From positions 124,001 through 188,000 of the forward strand of contig NVWQ02000053.1 of NCBI GenBank assembly GCA_002733715.2: 64,000 nt of DNA. Reading direction: 5' to 3'. Origin of the DNA: Methylophaga sp. (lineage in GTDB: Bacteria > Pseudomonadota > Gammaproteobacteria > Nitrosococcales > Methylophagaceae). Shown piece after piece: positions 1-6,943 of the stretch. Below the pieces are notes generated by a model that saw nothing but the letters and a program-made list of their open reading frames with translations, was not told where the DNA came from and made no database searches. Each line of letters opens with the position of its first letter. The stretch's first letter is position 1. The translations under genes were made by a program, and so were the position numbers.

Positions 1-761
1 CCTGTATTTGATTGTGACCCATTCCATTCAACATAATCATGTTGTGGTGTATCCCAAAGGTAAGGGTAGCTGGTGGGTGCGGTAGGAGAATTAGTGTTGT
101 TTTCTACCCCTGTTGCAATTAAAGCTTGATTTAAAATGGCGCCAAATGCATCTAAGCGAGAAAAGCCTGAAACAATATCAGAATGATTGGCTGCCATATG
201 ATTGGCACGTTTCTCATAGACCATATGGATATCTTGTTTTAACTGTTCTGTTTGTTTGTCTGTTACGTTATTACCCAATAATTTTTGTTGGAAACGCACA
301 AACTTTTCCTTATCATCTAATGTCGCTTTTAATGACGCTGTTATCTCTGTCAGAAATAGATTCAGATCAATAAATGCCTGACCGCCATCAATACGTACGA
401 TTTGATCGTGATAAGTAATTTGTTGGGTATGACATGCCGCACAAGTTGGTCCCATATGATCGCCGTTTCTTGCTAAGCCTATAGGAAGACCATCGGGATT
501 ATTTTTGGATTGAGGTGCAGCAATAAAGCCTAGTCGCACCATATTTTCATCATCACGTAGCAAAGTGTCGTTTTTAGCTTGCTCTAAGTGAAGAAAATAG
601 TCATACGGAATAAGACGTGAACCTTGATCGGCAAAGTAAAAATACTCACGATCTTTATCTGACCAATTCTGTTCAAGATAAGTAATATCTTGGCTGTCAG
701 CTGCCGCGGCAGATATTATCAGCAAGAGGCTAGTTGTTAGCAATGTTAATATTGATTTCAT
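1..761 (-). CDS. RoxA-like c-type cytochrome (3' part lies outside the window)
   Basis: Read on the minus strand from an ATG at 761, an open frame of about 253 codons runs off the left edge without a stop. It begins with a signal peptide (about residues 1-21, ending ISAAAADS). A single heme-c motif, CAACH, lies at about 107-111 in the context GPTCAACHTQQ and is followed by RIDGGQAF. Near the edge it reads SYPYLWDTPQHDYVEWNG. These segments resemble the RoxA-like family of periplasmic di-heme cytochromes, whose best-known member cleaves rubber; many relatives have unknown substrates. The second heme motif would be expected beyond the window. Its start lies 11 bases after the stop of the upstream lipase-like gene on the same strand, so the two are probably co-transcribed. 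Substrate unknown; family assignment is from motif memory only. Confidence 0.72.
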   Translation of the reverse strand, partial: MKSILTLLTTSLLLIISAAAADSQDITYLEQNWSDKDREYFYFADQGSRLIPYDYFLHLEQAKNDTLLRDDENMVRLGFIAAPQSKNNPDGLPIGLARNGDHMGPTCAACHTQQITYHDQIVRIDGGQAFIDLNLFLTEITASLKATLDDKEKFVRFQQKLLGNNVTDKQTEQLKQDIHMVYEKRANHMAANHSDIVSGFSRLDAFGAILNQALIATGVENNTNSPTAPTSYPYLWDTPQHDYVEWNGSQSNT

Positions 762-772
762 AGTAATCACCA

Positions 773-2209
773 TTATTCAAAATCATCTCTCGAAAGTAAT
801 GTATTTAATAAGTTGTCTTGGAAATTAAGATTTCCTGTCAAGTTACTATGTCTGACGCATAAGAAAAAAGATTGTTTCACTGGCAAGTGAATATATTCAT
901 GTCGCCTAATGCTTGGATCCAAAATATTACGCCCTAAAAGTGATGCTTTAGTCACCGAACCATCTCCGGGCTCTAATAATAATGCATCATAATCAACACC
1001 TTCTACAGCTTGAGTAATTTCTTTAGGGTACATACGAATAAGTGACTCACCGTTGACCTCTTCAACAACAATTCTTGCCGAAGTAAGGGTGCAACCACCA
1101 CCAAAAATAGTGAGTTTAGGATGTACCTCGGGCAAAGGTACTGTTAAAGACCAAACGAAACGACGAGCTCGTTCAAGTCGTTTTTCAAAATAACGATCTA
1201 ACGTAGCTATGTATTTTTCACCTTGTTGCTGAGATTCAAATTTTGCTAGGATCCGATCTCTAACTTTTGGATCAAAAATAGACCATTGAAAGCGACGCCA
1301 GGTTTCAACATCAAACAAGTCACGATCGAGCGGTTCGCCTTTACCATTAACAATCCAATTATTGAGTGGATGAGGGAACAATTGATACAAACTAGGCCAT
1401 GTAGCGATGGTTTCAGTACCAATTTGTTTTAAGCCAATATCAACACCCGTAATAAATAGGTTCAGCGTTTTAACAGAACCTAAATTAGGTGTTCCTAGCA
1501 GGATAACGCGACGAACTTTATTGCCACCATACATGGTGAGCTTTTTATCAAAGTCATTATCATTGATAACATCTTGCTTGCCATAACGAATGTAATAACG
1601 AGAAACCAATCCGCCCATGCTATGAGCAACAATATCGACTTTTAAATTGGGATCTTTGTAATCTACTTGAATTTGGTCTATAAAATTAGCAAGTTGCCCA
1701 GCACTAATGACATTATCTTGTCGCCAATCATAATGAAAAATATAATAATTCTTTTGTTTTGTATCAACGGGCTCACCTATTTTGGCGAGCTTGTAGCCGG
1801 CAGCATCCCCTAAGGTTTTAACAATCTTGCCATAAAAGTCTTTACCTACTGCGCCTTCGGATATGGCGTAAGCCTCGATATTATTTGACATAGGCATTAA
1901 AGACTCAGAATCAATATCAAAAGCAATATCAGAGTAATCACTTAACAATAAACGACTAGCAGAGCCCGGCCAAAGATCTTCCCCCGTTGTTTTATCCCGT
2001 AATTTACTGCCTAATACACCATGAATTAGCACGACAGGTGGTTGGTCATTAACCATCATGCTTTCCATGTAAAGCCGATGGAGATCGGGTGCAAATACTT
2101 TATTATTGGCAAAAATTCCGGCAATAAATACTGCTGTCAAAATGAGGCTAACAAATACATATCGGTTAAATAATAATGTTTTGATAGATCGGTATGTGAA
2201 TCTAATCAT
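773..2209 (-). CDS. LCAT-like alpha/beta hydrolase (probable membrane-anchored lipase/acyltransferase)
   Basis: A 478-residue protein with one N-terminal membrane segment (about 17-34) followed by an alpha/beta-hydrolase domain. The oxyanion region PPVVLIHGVLGSKL is at about 57-70. The nucleophile elbow AHSMGGL puts the catalytic serine near 197, then comes SRYYIRYG. The C-terminal half has PGDGSV and HEYIHLP, plausible sites for the acid and histidine. This layout fits the lecithin:cholesterol acyltransferase/PDAT-like family, which cleaves or transfers acyl groups on lipids. The anchor suggests it works on the periplasmic side of the inner membrane. It lies upstream of the RoxA-like cytochrome with 11 bases between them and is divergent from recC. 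Lipase versus acyltransferase cannot be decided from sequence. Confidence 0.75.
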   Translation of the reverse strand: MIRFTYRSIKTLLFNRYVFVSLILTAVFIAGIFANNKVFAPDLHRLYMESMMVNDQPPVVLIHGVLGSKLRDKTTGEDLWPGSASRLLLSDYSDIAFDIDSESLMPMSNNIEAYAISEGAVGKDFYGKIVKTLGDAAGYKLAKIGEPVDTKQKNYYIFHYDWRQDNVISAGQLANFIDQIQVDYKDPNLKVDIVAHSMGGLVSRYYIRYGKQDVINDNDFDKKLTMYGGNKVRRVILLGTPNLGSVKTLNLFITGVDIGLKQIGTETIATWPSLYQLFPHPLNNWIVNGKGEPLDRDLFDVETWRRFQWSIFDPKVRDRILAKFESQQQGEKYIATLDRYFEKRLERARRFVWSLTVPLPEVHPKLTIFGGGCTLTSARIVVEEVNGESLIRMYPKEITQAVEGVDYDALLLEPGDGSVTKASLLGRNILDPSIRRHEYIHLPVKQSFFLCVRHSNLTGNLNFQDNLLNTLLSRDDFE

Positions 2210-2306
2210 AAATGTTGTCGCTATTGAATAAAATAAAGTATAGAATTTTGCTATTGTGTCAGTGTGTCATATGCAGACGGGTTAATGTGAAAAAAATTAC
2301 AAAAAT

Positions 2307-5300
2307 ATGTTGAAGCTTATCCATAGCAATGATCTGTTACAGTTGGCTGCACGACTTGCAGATCTTCAACAGTCCCAACCGTTACCACCATTAGAAGCTG
2401 AAACGGTGATCGTTCAGAGTAATGAACTTGCCCGCTGGTTATCGTTATTTTTAGCTGGCCAACATGGTATTTCTAGTCATATTGATTTTCCGTATCCATC
2501 AGCCTTTATTTGGGCGTTGTTTCGTCGGCTTCTGCCTGATATTCCACAGCAATCCCCTTTTTCTACCGATGCGATGACATGGAAGCTTTTTGAGCTATTG
2601 CCAGCATGTCGCCAGCAGACAGGTTTTGAATCAATTGATGCTTATCTTGGTCTACAAGATGATGTAATAAAGCGCTATGACTTAGCACACCGTATTGCCG
2701 ATAGTTATGACCAATATTTAATGTATCGACCCGACTGGATCGAAACTTGGGAACAAGGTGAAGCACCGCATTGGCAAGCACGATTGTGGCAGTTATTAAC
2801 CAAAGGTGAAGTCAAACCGCAACATCGTGCCAATCTATTGCTACAGCTAAAACACTATTTGTCCTCTACGGAAACTAAGCCTACTGGCTTGCCGAATCGA
2901 ATTGCTATTTTTGGCTTATCAGCATTGCCACCAGTATATTTAGAACTATTTGAATTAATGTCGCAGCACTGTGATATTCACTTATTCTTTCTATCGCCAA
3001 GTGAAGAATATTGGGGAGACTTACTGAACCCTAAAGCCCAAGCACGAAAGGAATTGGATTCGCCAGAGCAAGAACAATATCTAGCTACAGGTCACCCGTT
3101 ATTAGCTAGTTTAGGCAAGCAAGGGCAAGATTTTTTCGAGCAATTACAAAACTGCACGATGGAAGAAGAATCGCATTTCATTGAGCCGCAGCAAACAAGC
3201 TTATTAGAAAAGCTACAGCATGATATTTACGCCTTAACAGATATTGATTCGCTTAGCCAAAAGCAACAAATTTCTACGGATGATGATTCGATTATGGTGC
3301 ATTCCTGCCATAGTGCTATGCGTGAAATCGAAGTGTTACATGATCAACTATTAGCTCTATTTGAACGCCACCCTGATTTATCACCGACCGATGTAGTGGT
3401 GATGACGTCTAATATTGAAATTTATTCGCCGTGGATAGATGCCGTGTTTGGTAGTAGTGATAAGGCGCATACACTTCCCTATAGCATTGCCGATGGCGGC
3501 ATTAAAAGCCAAAGCCATTTATTAACGGCATTTAATAGCTTATTGGACTTGCCACAATCTCGCTTTGATGTTGAAAGCATTGTTAGCTTATTAGAATGTG
3601 AATCTATCCAAAAGCGTTATTCATTTGATCAAGACCAACTCGAATTAATCAGACGTTGGCTACGTGAGACTCATACGGCATGGGGTTTATCTGCTGATGA
3701 TAAAGTTAGTCTGGGTTTACCAGCAAACGATGCTAATACCTGGCGAGCGGGTTTAGACCGTTTATTATTAGGCTATGCTATACCAGAATCATCGGGACAA
3801 TTGTTTGATGGTCGGTTAGGTTTTGATGGTATCAGCAGTGATCGTGCAGAGACTATGGCGAAACTATGCGGCTTCATCGATGATCTTGATCGTTATAGAC
3901 AAAGGTTAAAAGCACAATTAACCACGATACAGTGGCAGAAACTAGTATTAAAAATGCTCGATACCTTCTTTTTAGCGAACTTAGATAATTCAAAAGAGGA
4001 AGCTGAATTATTATTAATCAGAAAAACGCTTGATACCTTAGTTGAAACCACAAACTTGGCTGAATTTCAGCAAACTATAAGCGTTGATTTAGTTAAAGAA
4101 TGGTGCGAGGGGCATTTAGATACTGAGCAAACTCAAATGCGATTTATGGGCCAAGGCATCACATTTTGTGGCATGGTGCCGATGCGTAGCATTCCTTTTA
4201 AAGTAGTATGTTTGATTGGCATGAACGATGGTAGCTTCCCCCGAAGACAAGTAATGGCTGGCTTTGATTTAATGTCTCGACCGCCTATTAGAAAAGGCGA
4301 TCGATCACAGCGCAATGAAGATCGCTATTTATTTTTAGAATCATTATTGTCAGCACAAGCACATTTTTATATCAGTTATGTCGGTGCCAGTATTGTTGAC
4401 AATTCATTGATTCCACCTTCTGTTTTAATCAGTGATGTGCGAGATGTTTTACGGCTAAGTTTTGTTACTGCTGATAGTGAAGATATTTGGCAACAGATTT
4501 TAACCGAGCATCCTTTGCAAGCCTTTAGCCAACGTTATTTTAATAACAGTTCGCCTAAATTATTTAGCTATGTGGCAGCACATTGTCCACCTAGCAAAGA
4601 ACAAGAGGGTAGTGAAAATTGGTTTAAGCAACTATTACCAGAAGCAGATGAAAGTTGGAAAACGGTTAATCTAGTTCAGTTGCTAGCATTTTATCGACAC
4701 CCAGCACGCTTTTTATTGCGAGAACGACTGGGGCTGTACTTAGAATCTGATGAAGAACAATTAGATCCGCGTGAACCTTTTGATTTAGATGGGCTACAGG
4801 CATGGTCGTTACGTCAACAATTGTTGCAATATAGACTAAGTGAGAATAGCTTATCGGCAGCGTTACCAATGATTCAGGCTACAGGTGAATTACCACAAGG
4901 CACTGTCGGCGAGATGTTTTTTGATAAACAAGCTGAAAAGGTTGAAGTCTTTGCCGATAAATTATTTCCCGATTATCCAGATGAATTTTTAGCACCACTA
5001 GCTTTTTCTTTAGAAATAAATAATTTTGTATTGCAAGGCCAGTTAGACGGCTTAACTGCTAATGGTCGATTTAGCTTTAGAATGGCAAAAGCAAAAGGGG
5101 GTGAGTTGCTCGCAACCTGGTTGCAGCATCTAATTTTAAATTGCATTCAGCCCGATAATATCAACTATGAAAGCCATTGGATAACAGAAGACAAGGACTA
5201 TCACTTTCTGCCAGTTAAAGAGGCTAAAACACTATTAAGTGATTTATTAGATTTATATTGGCAAGGCTTGCAGCAACCCTTGCCGTTGTTCTCAAGCACC

Positions 5301-5519
5301 AGTTATGTCTTTGCCAAAGCTAGTTTAAATGGTGGCCGAGCAAATCCAGAAAAAGCTATGTTTGCAGCATGGCAAGGTAATATGAAGCTTTCAGGAGAGA
5401 AGGAAGACTTATATTACCAACAAGTTTATGATGAAACACCATTAGAGGAGCACTTTAAAACAGTAGCCTTAGCGGTGTATGAACCATTGCAAGCACACCT
5501 TCGTGAGGGTGAGTTATGA
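2307..5519 (+). CDS. recC: RecC, gamma subunit of exodeoxyribonuclease V
   Basis: A 1070-residue RecC. The N terminus (LIHSNDLLQLAARL, then VIVQSNELARWL, then HIDFPYPSAFIWALFRRLLP) matches the family closely, as do DQYLMYRPDWIETWE and the later LIGMNDGSFPRR. RecC holds RecB and RecD together and scans for Chi during double-strand-break repair and degradation of foreign linear DNA. Length is near the E. coli protein (about 1120). The start at 2307 gives the expected N terminus. It is the first gene of the locus and divergent from the lipase-like gene. Unusually, recB does not follow directly: six genes and 6.3 kb separate them. Confidence 0.96.
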   Translation: MLKLIHSNDLLQLAARLADLQQSQPLPPLEAETVIVQSNELARWLSLFLAGQHGISSHIDFPYPSAFIWALFRRLLPDIPQQSPFSTDAMTWKLFELLPACRQQTGFESIDAYLGLQDDVIKRYDLAHRIADSYDQYLMYRPDWIETWEQGEAPHWQARLWQLLTKGEVKPQHRANLLLQLKHYLSSTETKPTGLPNRIAIFGLSALPPVYLELFELMSQHCDIHLFFLSPSEEYWGDLLNPKAQARKELDSPEQEQYLATGHPLLASLGKQGQDFFEQLQNCTMEEESHFIEPQQTSLLEKLQHDIYALTDIDSLSQKQQISTDDDSIMVHSCHSAMREIEVLHDQLLALFERHPDLSPTDVVVMTSNIEIYSPWIDAVFGSSDKAHTLPYSIADGGIKSQSHLLTAFNSLLDLPQSRFDVESIVSLLECESIQKRYSFDQDQLELIRRWLRETHTAWGLSADDKVSLGLPANDANTWRAGLDRLLLGYAIPESSGQLFDGRLGFDGISSDRAETMAKLCGFIDDLDRYRQRLKAQLTTIQWQKLVLKMLDTFFLANLDNSKEEAELLLIRKTLDTLVETTNLAEFQQTISVDLVKEWCEGHLDTEQTQMRFMGQGITFCGMVPMRSIPFKVVCLIGMNDGSFPRRQVMAGFDLMSRPPIRKGDRSQRNEDRYLFLESLLSAQAHFYISYVGASIVDNSLIPPSVLISDVRDVLRLSFVTADSEDIWQQILTEHPLQAFSQRYFNNSSPKLFSYVAAHCPPSKEQEGSENWFKQLLPEADESWKTVNLVQLLAFYRHPARFLLRERLGLYLESDEEQLDPREPFDLDGLQAWSLRQQLLQYRLSENSLSAALPMIQATGELPQGTVGEMFFDKQAEKVEVFADKLFPDYPDEFLAPLAFSLEINNFVLQGQLDGLTANGRFSFRMAKAKGGELLATWLQHLILNCIQPDNINYESHWITEDKDYHFLPVKEAKTLLSDLLDLYWQGLQQPLPLFSSTSYVFAKASLNGGRANPEKAMFAAWQGNMKLSGEKEDLYYQQVYDETPLEEHFKTVALAVYEPLQAHLREGEL

Positions 5520-5520
5520 C

Positions 5521-5549
5521 TTGAGTTTAATTCCTTTTAGATTTAAAAT
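5521..5549 (+). promoter_or_regulatory. Candidate sigma-70 promoter for the block inserted between recC and recB
   Basis: TTGAGT at 5521-5526 and TAAAAT at 5544-5549 are separated by 17 bases, just after the recC stop and about 40 bases before the antitoxin start. Downstream, 5556-5580 holds repeated AACGAAC/CGAACGAA motifs that could be an antitoxin-binding operator. This would let the inserted genes, and recB behind them, be expressed separately from recC. Pattern match only. Confidence 0.42.
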
Positions 5550-5590
5550 GAATTAAAACGAACAAATCGAACGAAACAAGCGGTGATTAT

Positions 5591-5842
5591 ATGAAAGCAC
5601 TTACAGCAAATGAAGCAAAAACCCAATTTGGAAACTTATTACTGAATGCTCAGCGTGAGCCTGTTCAAATTAATAAAAATGGTAAGCCCGTTGCGGTAAT
5701 GATGTCGATGGATGATTATCAGGATATTGAATCATTAAAGCTAAAACTACTGCAAGATCGAGCAGAAAAAGCCAAAGTGGATCTGAATGCGGTTGATGGC
5801 ACGGCATTTTTCCAGGACTTAGTAGCAGGAAAACACGACTAA
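5591..5842 (+). CDS. Phd/YefM-family antitoxin
   Basis: An 83-residue protein starting MKALTANEAKTQFGNLL, then PVQINKNGKPVAVMMSMDDYQDIESL. This is the typical Phd/YefM fold: an N-terminal DNA-binding domain that represses its own operon, and a C-terminal tail that neutralises the toxin. The partner toxin begins 4 bases after its stop. It is the first gene of the block between recC and recB and has a candidate promoter just upstream. By family behaviour it may autoregulate the block through the repeated CGAAC motifs before it; that is inference. Confidence 0.9.
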   Translation: MKALTANEAKTQFGNLLLNAQREPVQINKNGKPVAVMMSMDDYQDIESLKLKLLQDRAEKAKVDLNAVDGTAFFQDLVAGKHD

Positions 5843-5846
5843 GCGT

Positions 5847-6149
5847 ATGGCAACGTTTCGCCTTAGCTCAGATGCTCAAACAGATCTAATTAATATTCGA
5901 CATTACACTTTGAAAAACTGGGGTAGTGAACATTCTAAAAAATATTTATCAGAGTTACAGCAAACAATTGAATTACTATCAGATTCCCCAGAAATGGGTA
6001 AAAAAAGAACTAATGTTTCAATTGATACTTTGAGTTTCCCACATGCCAGCCATGTTATTTACTATGTCTTACAAAATGATTGCTTATTAGTTTTTGCTGT
6101 TTTACATAAAAGCATGGTGCCGAATAATCATTTGGCAAATAGAAAATGA
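5847..6149 (+). CDS. ParE/RelE-superfamily toxin
   Basis: A 100-residue protein with the ParE-like pattern: FRLSSDAQTDLINIRHYT at the start, a central helical pair (KKYLSELQQTIELLSDSPEMGK), then HASHVIYYVLQNDCLLVFAVLHKSM. ParE-type members poison DNA gyrase and RelE-type members cut mRNA; the C-terminal pattern looks more ParE-like, but the target cannot be assigned. It follows the antitoxin after 4 bases. Its stop overlaps the start of the TOPRIM gene by 4 bases (ATGA), so the toxin-antitoxin pair is translationally coupled to the SMC module. That link is unusual and deserves attention. Confidence 0.85.
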   Translation: MATFRLSSDAQTDLINIRHYTLKNWGSEHSKKYLSELQQTIELLSDSPEMGKKRTNVSIDTLSFPHASHVIYYVLQNDCLLVFAVLHKSMVPNNHLANRK

Positions 6150-6943
6150 ATATTCAGCAATACATAAATCAAATCAAAGCGGAAAAACCAATTAACTTTT
6201 CGTGTTTTATTAGCTTATTGCCCAAATCATATAGTGAACAAAAATGTGAAATATTTGCTCTAACATTACAGGCACCACAAAAGTGGTTGGTTAGTTGTTC
6301 AGCAGATGTTTTAGTTGAGCTTGAGTTATTAGCACAGCAGCCGAGTAATAGGTTGCAAGCAACAGAAATGGGTGATTCACATCGCTCGGCAGTTTCATCT
6401 GGTTTTTTACTGGTGTATCACCAAGCATTAACGGATCAGAGACCTGATGTCGTCTATTTGGAACAAGATGCATTTTTACAAGATTTTCAAGTTAAAAAAC
6501 ACTTATTGATTGTTGAAAATGAAGAAAATTTCTTTTTACCAAAATCAATGTTGAAATTGGCAACAGAGTTTACGAATCAGCAACTTGATTTAACGAATAC
6601 TGATGTTGTTTTAGGAAGTGGTGCTCGCGCAACATCTAAATTAGCACGAATATGGTATTCGCAATACAGCCATATATTGTGTGCGTTTGACTATGATACC
6701 GCTGGTTTGAAAATGTATAGAACACTTAAAACTAATTTAGGCAAACACGTTCAATTTCTGCAACCTCAGAGTTATAGTCAATATGAATCTTATTTTAAGA
6801 TGAAACCAAAATCCCAGTCTCAACTTTTGGATTTTATACGTCTAGCAGAACAATTGAGTTTTATAGAGCTGGCAGAAATCGTGCGAGAAAAAAAGAAATT
6901 TATGGAGCAGGAAATGCTATTAATTGGAGAGAAGTATGAGTAG
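6146..6943 (+). CDS. Small TOPRIM-domain protein, JetD/MksG-like
   Basis: A 265-residue protein. From about residue 118 it carries a TOPRIM-like signature: HLLIVENEENFF with the metal-binding glutamate near E124, then VVLGSGARATSKLARIW, then ILCAFDYDTAGLKMY with the acidic D-x-D pair at about 182-184. In JetD (Wadjet) and MksG a TOPRIM nuclease of this kind cuts circular DNA extruded by the SMC motor. This one is short: JetD is usually near 400 residues with N-terminal winged-helix domains, while here only about 115 residues precede the TOPRIM part. ATGA overlap with the toxin upstream; 8-base overlap with the SMC gene downstream. TOPRIM call is motif-based; the JetD-like role is inferred from gene context. 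An OLD- or RNase M5-type TOPRIM is the alternative. Confidence 0.68.
   Translation: MNIQQYINQIKAEKPINFSCFISLLPKSYSEQKCEIFALTLQAPQKWLVSCSADVLVELELLAQQPSNRLQATEMGDSHRSAVSSGFLLVYHQALTDQRPDVVYLEQDAFLQDFQVKKHLLIVENEENFFLPKSMLKLATEFTNQQLDLTNTDVVLGSGARATSKLARIWYSQYSHILCAFDYDTAGLKMYRTLKTNLGKHVQFLQPQSYSQYESYFKMKPKSQSQLLDFIRLAEQLSFIELAEIVREKKKFMEQEMLLIGEKYE

Noticed and set aside
113-373. Plus-strand frame of 86 codons at the left edge
   Set aside because: It lies opposite the RoxA-like cytochrome frame, which has a heme motif and signal peptide; it has no recognisable features.
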